A stretch of 64,000 bases of DNA from Marthasterias glacialis (Eukaryota; Echinodermata; Asteroidea; Forcipulatida; Asteriidae). Of this stretch, positions 33,449 to 45,900 are shown piece after piece. The notes beneath the pieces are model-generated. The model saw only the letters and a list, made by a program, of their open reading frames with translations. It ran no database searches and was not told the DNA's origin. The translations under genes were made by a program, and so were the position numbers. How positions within the stretch are numbered: the first letter of the stretch is position 1; each line of letters begins with the position of its first letter. Where the stretch lies: positions 14,276,110 to 14,340,109 of the forward strand of contig OU452227.1 of assembly GCA_911728455.2 (NCBI GenBank), read 5' to 3'.

Positions 33449-33943
33449 GTAAATTGTTTCTCATCTTTGAACAATTAATATGGCATTCAATTGAGTTCAG
33501 CCTACTTGTACATTTTTTTTTTTTTTTTTTTTTTGTGGGGGTGGAACGGGGGAATAAAAACAAATGTTCAGATTGTACATAAAAGTAAATATGAGTCTTT
33601 AAAACATTGCATTAAAAGAGATAAATAATGTTATTTGTTAATAATGTTACTTTTTTAAGACCACGACAAATTACTTGTTTGGCCGGACCAGATAAAATTC
33701 GTCATGAAACTGTAGTCCTTAAGTCATACTTCCGAAAGTCACGCGAGTGATTTGCTTGACGAAGAAGCACGGGTCATTCAGGCGTCTCAGTTTTCGTGAT
33801 CATGCCCACTAACCACGCAATGAGATACATCTATGGCGCGAAAACAATGCGTTGCATGTCCAGAGGGAGGACCCCCCCCCCCCGCCACAATTTGTTTTTT
33901 CTCTAAAACACTCTTTCCCTTTTGTACAGAACCACCCCCCCCC

Positions 33944-33980
<37 letters not shown>

Positions 33981-36900
33981 TCAAAAGAATTCCTGAGATT
34001 CCCAGAACACAATGAAGACACAAAAGGAAATAGGAACACCCTGCCACATATCGAGTACCAAATGCGCGTCCGCCATACATTTTCTGTTGTCGATCTACGG
34101 TTGTTTTGCAGCATGCATGATGCATGCAGTAATCAGTCACAGTGCCGCTAGCTCGCTTGTCTGGAAGTTTAGCTCCAAATTTCGGTAGGTTGAAATTTGT
34201 TTCTTGTGTTTCTTCTATTGCTGAAATTCGAACGGGCCTAACGTTTATCTAGAATCTTGGTCGGACTCCCGTTTTCATTGTGTGCATGCAATGGCAGTCC
34301 GGCAAATCAAATTTGCATTAAAAATGTCCTATGGAGACGTTAATTTCGGTTGTTAACCAACATCAGCTGTTTTGTATAATATTTAACAGAAAAATTGGTT
34401 CTAAATGAACTTCAAAAAATTTATAGTAATCTTCTAGACTGAAATTAAACAATTGTTTTTTATCCTTACCAATCCTGTATATTATCTCAAATTACTTTAA
34501 ATTACAGTGCAGTTTATTTTGGATAATGATTGAAAAGTATACAAACAGTGTTAGTAGTATTTTAAGATTTTTAGGTTTTGAGCAATAGAATTACCTAAAG
34601 CTGTGACAAGTATGTTTTTACCAAACACTTTTGTCTTCGTTTTGGCTTCGTTTTGGCTTGAAATAAAACAAGATAAAAAACTAGTCTTTTGACTAAAAGT
34701 TGCTTTGTCTGTTCATTTATGACTAATGTTTAGGTCGCTTGACCAATCAACTTGGTCGATTCAGACACCATGGAAAGACGAATAAAACTAGTAGTTTGGC
34801 TTTAAAAATCTGGTCATAGGACTAACTATAATTAGTCATTGAATTTCAATGACGAATTAAAATAAGTCGAGACAGATATCATTTTGAGTAGATTTTTGTA
34901 GTTACTTAGACTAGATTTTGTTTAGAGTGCAGATTCCGTTGTGTCAACGTTTGTACGTCAAAATAACCACACACAACAATTTTTTTAATGAAGAACTAGG
35001 CATTTAGAGTTTTTCTTACCACAAACTCTAGGTGTTCAGACTTTGGGAGTTAATTGGTGGGTAATAAATTAATAAAGATACCATGTAAAAACTTCAGTTT
35101 GGTTTTAGAACTCCAGTTGAGGTCTTTGTAGGGGTTGGGACTCCGCTATTCCATTTAAACGAGATAATACAGACAGTTTATTTGTGTTGGCGGCACATCT
35201 GATATGATAGCTTTCTTTCTTTCCTTTTTTTCATTTGCGGTTTTAGCCGGATGGCATGGTCAGATTGTAGTCATGTTGATATAATTATATCAATTATGTC
35301 ATTGTCACTTTTAGGAAGTGATAAATGTGTTAAAACATCTAAAATATTTGCGATTGGTGTTTGTGTAAATTGTTAATCGTTGTAATCGATAATGTTAAAT
35401 TTTTCACCAACTTTCAGGGCCTTATACGTAATAGTTTCGTAAACACACATATTAACACAACAGACGAATCATATATTTTACTTTTTTGTTTTTACGAAGT
35501 GACAAATAAATCAACACTTTATCCCGTTGAACTACACAGCGCGGGAACGTGCCAAAGATGGGCGTTGTTTGACTTGTGTGTTGTTACGAAGTGACGAAAC
35601 TGTTATTGACCACTTTACAAAGTGACAAATCCAGTTACGCTATAGCCAACATCCTTTTGAAGGGACAAAAGGGGTGGGCTCAGATACCAGTGCAGAGGGG
35701 CCAATTTCAGTTAAAATTGCCTGATTATAGCAAATCTCATGGTGTCCAGAGGCTGACAGGGGTCAAGCAGGGGGGAGGCAAGATATTCCACGGGGGCAGC
35801 TGCCAATCTTTGCCTTCCCCCTTTAGCTACGGTACGCCACTGGACAAAAATATGTATGCATTGTTTTGTACACATCGCTTTGCGGGCAGGTCTGCTTTTG
35901 GGGTGTTTACAAAGCAACAAATGTTTAGGAAGTAATACCTGATAACTCCTCAAAACAGGTACAAGATTTGAAAATTACTGACACCTCGGTATGATGCCTG
36001 AAGAGTTCAGCTTTATTATTAATAAACTTTAAAAGAAAAATAGTATGTATTTCTTTGGCACAAAGCGATCATGTATCCGTACCTAGTTTACATACAACAC
36101 GTGCACAGGTCAAAGGTGATCTTTCGTGGCACAAAATTGTTTGTCGCATGTTGACGAGTGGGCGTCTTTAACCATCAGTCACACGAGTTTAGTCAAGTTT
36201 ACAAAGTAAAGTTTGATCTCCAGATTTCCTTGCTTTCTCCCCATGTAGAAACTTCGAACAGTAGTAGATTCTACCGGGAATTGGCAGTTACAGTCTGTGT
36301 ATTGCATTACTCTTGTAAATATGCTGGTTGAAGAGGCTGTTCAGATCGTTTGCTCAAAATCTTCCTCACTGTTACTGTTTACTGCCTTGTTTATGCAGTC
36401 GGTGCGGGAGCCTGCGCCATGTTTTTAAGCCGCTGTATTCTCGCGTACTTTCTTCAATTTCCTTATCACTGAAGGTCCAATTGTTTTGGAGATGTTCAGA
36501 TTTATTAATGTGCTGTTTTTTAGGTGTTTTCTAGATTCCATTTGTTGCATTTTATTGTTGTTCTTTAATACAAGGCGATTAGTTACGCTCTAGTTTAGAT
36601 GTATCGTCAGTCGTCACAAGAATCACACTCTTTTGTTGAATAGACCCTTCCCATGAAATATGTAAATTGCACATCACGCATGCGCACTAACATTACTGGT
36701 GGGCAAAATGAGGGAACATCACGCGTTTGTGCATCTGCTTAGTGCACAACTCTATGGCGTTTGCCCACCAATAAAGTCTGTACGCATGCGTGAATGTAAT
36801 TAGCATAATCATGGAAAGGTGTTATTGTTTGACTACTCCAGTACTACAGTGAACTGTATAGCACACATTCAAGGAGAAACTAATCATACAGACGCTTTCT

Positions 36901-39900
36901 TGTCATATTTGCAACAACGTGTCAGAACTTACTGACACATTAATGGAAGTTTTTTCTGCACTTGTCAAGTGTGACACGCTTGAATGAACACAATTGTTTG
37001 TACAATGTACACGGAGTCATGTAAAACGTTTTATGCAGTGGTGACTAAGTCTAACAGTGAGCAGTAAACGTATGGTAGTTCTTTTTTGCGTAATAAATAT
37101 TCTTCGCTGTTCCCACGAAGTGCAAAAAACCTAGAAAATCAACAAATTTTCAAAAATTGTTGTTTGTGATGTAGCTTCATCTACAGTCAGTCCAAATTCT
37201 TATCGAGCTGCAGGTAGAGGATTCCGATTCTGAATCTGATTATCCATCGGCAAAGCATCCTTATATACAGAAACATCACCAACTTCTTTTAAAGAAGACA
37301 TTGAAGACATTTCAGTTTTAGACGTGGGGAAAGCCTAAGTAAGGAAACCCAGTAAACCAACACAGTAATGGAGGGATTAAAAACCTAATGCACATTCAAG
37401 GTACCAGGGCGGGAATGAAACCGGGGTTAACAGAGGTGAAAGGCAGGGAAAAACACTGAGCCAACCTGATTGACTTTCTATTGGTTTTTAATAATGAACG
37501 CATCAGTCAGGGCCCGTCATCAACCAACCTGAGTGCAGGTATTTTCTTTAAAATAATTCAATGTTTGGTGCTTGAAATACCCAATTTCGTTGTGATTTTT
37601 CCACCAGATAAAAGAGTTCGTTTGGTTGATGGCTCTTCTGAAAATGAAGGTCGCGTGGAAGTCTTCTATGAAGGTCAGTGGGGAACAGTTTGTGATGACT
37701 TGTGGGACTTGCATGATGCTGCTGTAGTCTGTCGCCAGCTCGGGTTCCCAGGTGCAGTCAGAACTATCAATGCCTTCGACGAATTCAACATTGGACATGG
37801 GCCAATACTTCTGGGTGACCTGCAATGTAATGGAGACGAGAGGACCTTAGGAGAATGTACCCACCCAGGATGGGGCAATAATGATTGTGATCACTCAGAA
37901 GATGCCGGAGTCGTCTGTGCAACGTCCGTAACAACTTGTCTTCCTAGTGTGTCCTCAGTACCAGGTACATGCTTTGCTTTATTACACTTAACCGTGCAGA
38001 CTAAGCAGATATTGTAATATACCAGACGTCATAGAAAGCATAGGTCCTGGAAGTCTGATAACTTGACATGAGCTCTCAAAGATCCAATTGTTAATAGACG
38101 TTTAAGATTTCCTGGAGGACTTGACAAGTAAGCCTTTTTTAGATATCGACGTATGACAATTTTAAACTTGTTTCAGACCCCACTCTCAACAATGTTTGCT
38201 TTAATGTTCATATTCTACCAGATGGTAGTACCACGGAACTATGTGGTTAATTGCTTCTCAGGGCGCCGTAGAGAGAAGAATTTGGTCACAGAGTCGGTGA
38301 GCAGAGTATAGGTTGGGGCATAGCCTCCGGTAGTGGAGTTCAGATGGTCTTGTAAACTTTTAACCCTCCTTTGGCCAAACTAACAAGGGCCATCTTATTT
38401 TCACATGGTTTCATTTCCGACAGACCTCGATATTTGTGGCTTAATAGAAAGCTTTTTTTTGTTTTTTTGTTTTCATCGCTGAAGCTGTAAAATAAAACAA
38501 TAATAGTCTGCATCGTTTAGCTTTCAATAAATGATATCCCAGGTAAAACGTTTGTTTTACAATCAGGTGCCAAATATGTATTTGTGAAAGGGCGGCTCTA
38601 ACATACTCTGTAATATTGAACTTTCCTATTTTTCCATTTGATGGAGTCAACAGGAAATAGAAACACTTATCAAGAGTCCCTAACCTCACACTCCAACAGG
38701 ATAAAATGAGTTTTCTCCGAAATGCTCTCAGCGAAAAATCTGAAAAACTCGAGAATAAGCAAACCACGTGACAAAGGATTCGTGACGTCAAAGGTGGCTA
38801 GTAGTTGATTCGGACGTGCCTAGCTAGCTCCGTACGAGTATACTCGTACAAGTCTGAAAAATTGAAATAATTTGAAATGTTCGTTATTTATTTTCTAAAT
38901 ATTTTTTTACCTAGTTTGTCTTTTTACGTTGTGAGTGAACGAATTCTTTAAAATAAATTTAGACACACTAATTTCAACAACGATGGTTATATCTTACAAT
39001 AAGGCACAAAAGCTTTCAAAGTTACATATACAAACGTGTTTACTTTCTCCATATTCATCGGTTGTTTGTCCTTGATTTTTCTGAAAACAGTGTTTTAACA
39101 ATCGCATTACTATCTCAGCCATTACAGGTACTCCTTTATACATCTAGTTATAATAAAGCAAACTGTAGTTATTACTTGGACACAACCAGTTAAATAACTG
39201 TTGAATGGGAAACGTGAATACGGAAACTAGTACATCATTTTGGCCACGACAATCTAGACAAAATATCAATTTGCGCAATCTGAGGCAAACTACGTATAAA
39301 TTACTTTTTCCTACCTTCGATTTGATCTTTTGTGTTTCCATCCTACTTCTGTGGTTCTATTAGCCAATTCCTCCTTTGTCTCCATCCTGGTTGCTTTTCT
39401 TTGTTCTTCTCGTGCTTCTTCTCCTTTCTTTTCCCTCCTGTAATTCCATGATGCTTCTGTTACACTTGTATTTGTGTGTGTTTGTCATTTAGCCTTTGAA
39501 AAATACAGCCAGGGTAAAACGTAATACAATAAGCATTTTTGCATGAATAATATCACCTAATATACATAAAACCAAGCTTTTTGCCACAATTTCGCCTTCT
39601 TTCGAGCTTGTATAAAGTCAACGTCGTATGTTGTTTTTCAGATGGTTTGTTTCCATTTGGAGTGGGATACTCATCTCTTTTGATACGTTATGGCGTTAAC
39701 TCCGAGATTCAAATCCCGATGCCGTTTCCTTTCTTTGGTCAGATGTTCACCTCCGTCTTTGTAAGTACTAGTGTTAATATTATTTTTCCATTTTATAATT
39801 GCATTTAGATAAGATGGTGTATACGGTTGACCACTGCATCCACTACGCTGGTGGCAAATGAAATTATACATTGTATTATTTATACACCGATGTGTGTTAG

Positions 39901-42900
39901 TCACTAACTGTACTTTTCCGAGTCCTGTGAAAAAAAATCCTCATGTATATTCCTCGAATATACCACAAGCCCAGCCATTCTAGAGCAGATGTCTTACCAA
40001 CTAGACTACCGAGATTGACCGGCAGCTAGAGGCAATTCGAAAATATAGGTTTCATTTTGTTTTAAATTAGTATCACTCTGAAATTTTAATGATTGTGAAG
40101 TTCATACCAGTACCAATCTTCCATTGAAATAGTTTTGTCTGAAATAATGTCAAAGCCGACAAAATATAATTTAAAGACTCCGATTTTTAAATCGGTTGTA
40201 ACAACCAAAATTAAGGACAATGTGTTCACATAGTTGATAGTATACACGGGTTTTTTTTTCTCTCACTATTTTCCCATGACTCAGACGACGGATGGAGCCC
40301 AAATTTTCACAGTTTTTTTCGTGTATATATTGAACCACAAAAAGTAAGAACACTGCACTATTAGCTTTACCAATCCTGTATTTTACCTTTAAACTGTATT
40401 TTTGAAGAACAATAGGTGCTGAAAAGAACCGGGGTTATCTCAATTTCAGTTCTCATAGACAGCATTTTTCCAAAAAGTGATTTTACTCATATGGTTCCTA
40501 ACCATAAAATTACACATTGTTCTGAAACTTATGTTAGAACAACGCACACCGGGCCTGGACCGATATGAACTCTGAACAGCACGAGGCAAAAAGACGCAAA
40601 GGAGTTGCAAATAAAAAAATTAAAAAAAACAACCCCAAAACAGTAACTGAACCTAATAGTAAAACAAACAAAAACAGCCTGGACCGGGACAAATTGGTTT
40701 GGGCGACAAGGTGGAATACCTTGAACGGAATCGGGTCCCATCAAGATCATGTTATTAAACAGCCATGACAAACAACCATTTCAACATAAAGGCTACTTTT
40801 AACTAATGTATACCGTATTTTTATTTTATTTTAACGAAGGTCAGTTCAAATGGTTTAGTTTCTTTTGGCCAAGGCGTATCAACCTTTACTCCTCAAAGGT
40901 TTCCATGGAGTCATCCAGTTCTAGCAGTATTTTGGACCGATTTGAAATGGCCTATACGTCGGGATGATATGAAAGTGAAATACCGTTCTCTTCTTCGCAA
41001 CGCTATTAAAGAAGATGTTTACACCAACGCAGACGAAGTGGTTCGTCAGGCGTCTAGTAACCAGTTGCAATTCAGTGCATCGTGGATGTTAATACTACAG
41101 TGGATCAACAAGTCATTTCAAAGCCATGAGAGGGTAAGGCACGGACCTTATGCATTAAATCGCTTGTATAGAATATTTGATTAAACGGACTAGGTCGACC
41201 CTATCAAAGAGGTTTCCCTCGAATATGGCGGCGTATGACGTCAACGCATACGGGTTTACTAGTCCATGGCCCAGACCAGATATCGGTGCCACCTGAGGTG
41301 GCAAAAACATTGAGGGTGCAAAATGCTTTGTAGGATCGACTTACAAAAACATGTGATAGCATTACCAATCCAAATGAGTAAGTTTTTTTAGTCTCTGTTT
41401 TTGTTGGTTTTGTGTTTTGCCATTCAGTTACATTATAATGGCATTATATGTACAACCATTAGCATAATTTATTGGTTGGGCTAATGTTAATACGCTGTTA
41501 TTGCTGGTGATGAATGACATTAAAATTCAGACAGGCAGTTGGTGAACAACGAGACTTATGCCAGTCATCATTATCATTGGCAGCTCAGTCTCGGGAGACC
41601 TTGCTTTATGCGCCTTTGGAGTGTTGTCTATTTGTAGGGTCTTGAATTGCCATCCTATGCTGTTTCTGTGCAGTCTGATGCGTGTGTGGCCGTCACTGTT
41701 GCACTTGGTACAAATGTACACGGAGAAGCCTGGGATGCATGGGTTGTTGCTGAGCCTCGGCCTGTATATCCCACTGTCTGAAGAGAGATTGCGGGCTTTC
41801 AAGTATCGCTTGCAGGCAACCTTGAGTCAAAGTGAGGCGCGACCAATTCGTCTTGTGCCAGTGGCCAGCTGTCCGTACAGTATGTCTATTGGCAGCATCC
41901 TGTCCACAGCTTCCAGGAAGGCGTTGTCAGTTATGAGGGGGCAGGACTGACATATTGTGTACTGACGTTTGTTTTCTTCAGGCTTATAGATGGCGTCCTT
42001 CATTGAGTTCCAATTTGCTGTGGTGCCTTGTTCCGGCACGTACTGTTCCACCTTGAGGGGAACCGACATCTGTGCAGTGTTGATGTGGGGTGACCTTTTG
42101 ACTTGGTGTGTTTAACACATATTGTGCAACCTTATCATTTTATTTTTTGTGATATTATTGCAGAAGATAAGGAAAGAGTATAACAGAAATTGTTCAATTC
42201 TACAATAGCACTGGGTCGATTACATGTGTGTTAACTTATAATTAGGAACACAAAATCTAAACTACATTTTGGACAAAGCCTCGAGTTTTTAATGGAAACA
42301 TGAGAGGCAAGAAAATAAAACGTTGTACTTTCTTGTGTTTATAGACCGATTGCGCGACCAACGTCACGTGACCTATAGTGGGTATTGAACGTCCTAGGAA
42401 AATGCGGTACAGTACATGATGATTGTTGCATTTGTTTATTCGAGCGAGGCTTTTCTTTCTCGAAATCTCACTGTGGAAAATATTCCAGAGTTTGTACCAG
42501 AGACCTTCGAGTGGCTGAATAAAGCCAGTAAGGACAGTTCCAGCAAGTCTTGGAAATTATACAAGGAACGTATTATGTTCACGATATGGTAGTACTGGTT
42601 GAACGACGGAACGTTTGGGCCAGCCAGGCGACTGCGATCACACACTTTTCACCACAAGAATTTCACAGTTTTGAAGCTGAAATCACCCAAAGAAAAGGCT
42701 TTCCAAAAACTGTGTGATTCCTTTGTCTATTTGAAATTACCCTTTTAATAGTGATTTAGACCTACATTACAAACAAAATGTTAGGCGGTGGCTACATCGT
42801 CGTCCGACTCCGACGCATAACTAAAAAATAAACCTCTTTTGTAGTAGTATACTGGTAGTTTAAGAAACAGTAATGTCTGATAAAAATCAATGTCACAACA

Positions 42901-45900
42901 TACAACTTTAATAAAAGGGCTTAGTAACAGTGTTATTATTACCAAAAGCCGACTGTTGATGTGACTTTGTCAGTCCCAGCATGTATTTGCACGTAGTTTG
43001 CCATCAGCTGAGATGACCCACTACAGGTCACGTGATGACATGTAAACATTGGTCGCGCAATCAGTCTATTGAGAGAGGAAAAATGCATGCGGGGTGAACT
43101 GGGCCTGGCTTGTGTTGAAATTGTTTCCAATGATCAACAGGAAAAATATTCGTGTTTTAAATAAGACATCAAAATACCAACTTGTATTTTATTGTTAATA
43201 CAAACGATTTTATTCAACGATTTTTCGTTAGATCTCAATCCTTTAAATTTCAGGATTTAATACTCTATTAGTTTCCATTACGTTATAATTTTCAGCTCAA
43301 GTTTCAAGCTGTGTTAATGACAGATGGTAGGCGATCTTTCGCTATCTTCAATTACAAAGAAATTCCTTCATCTGCGCGATATTCACATCCCATGGTGAGT
43401 ACACATAAATCATACAAAAATATATAATGAATTTAATTCATTTACAATTGCACATTAGGGCGTTCCCGTTCAATTCCGTGGTTCCCATGTTTCTTTCCCA
43501 TTTGACGTAGAGTCGGGCGGTCGAAAAAATAAATTAAATAAATAAATAAAATGAATCTAGAAATTCAGTATTTAATATTTGTCATTTAATGACAAATAAT
43601 ATCTTTCCTTGTTGTGTATGTATACTAAACAGTAAAGTTTTGATTTTTGATTTCGATAACTTTTGAAACAGTGTCACTAGAGGACGCTGTGTATATTGAT
43701 GAAGGCACCATTTCAATTATTTAAAAATGACAAAGGTCGTTAGTAATTTTATTTCACATAAACCAGGTTCCAATTCCATTCCATTTTGACTAAAAAGCTA
43801 AAATTGTTTATTTCTTCACTTCAATTTCCGGTTTTGACCGAAAGACAAGGCCACCTTTCGATAAACTCTACAATATCATACTCAAGTAAAACAGAATTAT
43901 GTTGAAATTAGCTTCAACATTTTTTTAAATTGAAAATTCAGAAAACTTTAAACCTGTCGTCGTATGGTACTCTGAATTTGATCACGTCACCACTCAGACT
44001 TTGTCCAAATTCCACTTCATATTGACTGCAGAAATGCAATATTGGCTTTTGAATAGTTTTTCACCTTCCAGTTTGAACCTGAAAACGACTCGGTCAAATT
44101 GGGATTGTATTTGTGTAGCGTTTGTTGAATTTGTGAGTACCTTTTTGATGATGTATAGATTAAAAAATCTATTGTTTGATCAGGAGTTATGTTTTTTTGT
44201 CAAAATAAACCGTTTATCTAATGTAATTTGACCCCCTGATGACGTCATCATGACGTCGTTGTTCAAGTGCTGTCTTGATACCCGGGTTTAATTGTCTGGT
44301 AGTTTAAAGGTCCAGCTCAATGTAAAGCTGGAGTTATGCTATTTTGAGGAGCTTTAGACTAAGTGTATATTTAAATAACCATCCTAGTAATGGCATCTGC
44401 GCATCGGTAAACATAATTTATTTACATCCAAAACGTGTCTTTTTCTGTCAACGGTTAAAACAGTACATTTACACGCAATATGCAAAATTACAATTGTAAC
44501 AATGGGTGCTTTTAAGCAGCTACCTCAAATCAACCATGGGGTCTCACCTTGTCAGGTCATTCGATATTGTATCTTTTAATGTCACGACTATCCTGCTCCT
44601 GAATATAACAAGTAATAGTGAAAGCAGACCAGGTAGAAAAGAGGTGGTGACGTACATAGATCATAAAATTTAGCGTTAAAAACATTCTTTTCAAACACAA
44701 TTTAAAGGGGGCTCCACTGTTAACAAACTAATCCGGTAAACAATATTTTATTTATAGGGGATTAAAAGGTCGAGGAGCATTAACCTTTGAGGTTTCCGCT
44801 GTCACACACAATCACATGAAACCAATAAATGGATAGTTGGTTTAACCCTTGTTGGAGCTAAATCGTGTGACTTGACCCGGCTGTTGTGAAAGAAGCTTCT
44901 CAAACGTACTGGATGTTTAACTGAATAATAATAAATGACAAAACCGAATAGATGATAAATGAAAAATCACGCCCACTGTGAAAAAGGTCGAAGCATTTAC
45001 AAAGTTTCAAAGTCTTTCTATTTGATTATCAGGTTGGATACAATGCTGGTGATGGAGTTACCTACCATGCTGTACCGGGATCACTGACTGATGAGATTTA
45101 TAACATAGAGGAATGTTCAAATATAGGCATTAGAGGGCGTTGGCTTTTTCGTTTAGACACAGCAGGTAGGACTACAGAAGCAAAATGAAAAAAATGTTCC
45201 TATCTCCATTGTTGTATTATTTCTTAGCAGCAATTTATTGCAAAATAACTCACTTTTATTTTTCATTGTCCTCTTATAATGCCAGTTGTTGTTTTTCGAA
45301 ACGATGTAACCATCACTGTCACTGTTGGAATGACAGATGCAAGTTCGACAAGTTTCATAAAAAATTGAAACAAAAATTAATCAAGCCTTATTGTTTTGAG
45401 AAATATTTCTCTCTGAAGAACTACCGAAAGGGACAAACCTCACACAATGTTTTTGTTTTAATTGGCGTCTCATTACCCTCCTGAATACTTATAACATTGC
45501 CTCTGCCTGATAGCTTATTGACTTGTCTGAGAGACAACCAAAGGAAATCTTGAATATCGATAACAATATGTGCAAAATCCTTGACGAGACGATTTTGTAC
45601 AAAATAATGCAAATATCCGTATTTGGGTTCTTTTAGGATAAAAAAGTGAAATGGAAATAGATTTTAAAAAATACATTCCTGCTCTAGTTCACCACTGATT
45701 AGCAGAAACAACTTAATTTTAGTAGGCGTCAGTTTATTGAAAATTGTGAGGAAAAAAATGAACACAGTTCTTGACTGTGATTAGTTGGTCTGAAAGTAGG
45801 CCTATATGTAACAATGTTTTGATAGTTGTACAAGTCATTCTGATTCATACCTAGATACTATATTTATGCAGTGCTCATGTACACTGTGGACTCCTGAACT

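Larger units (their letters stand above)
33449..37607. other. Intron 1 of gene 2 (4.2 kb)
   Basis: Contains poly-T (33517-33534), poly-C and poly-A (33936-33978) tracts, one Helitron-like end (34996) and a MITE-like fold-back (36643). No exon recognised; the phase 1 ends of exons 1 and 2 fit directly. Confidence 0.5.

Noticed and set aside
37520-37878. Minus-strand frames over the SRCR exon
   Set aside because: Antisense shadows of a clear SRCR coding exon.
40529-40771. Opposed short frames in the NIDO intron
   Set aside because: A-rich low-complexity sequence without domain or splice support.
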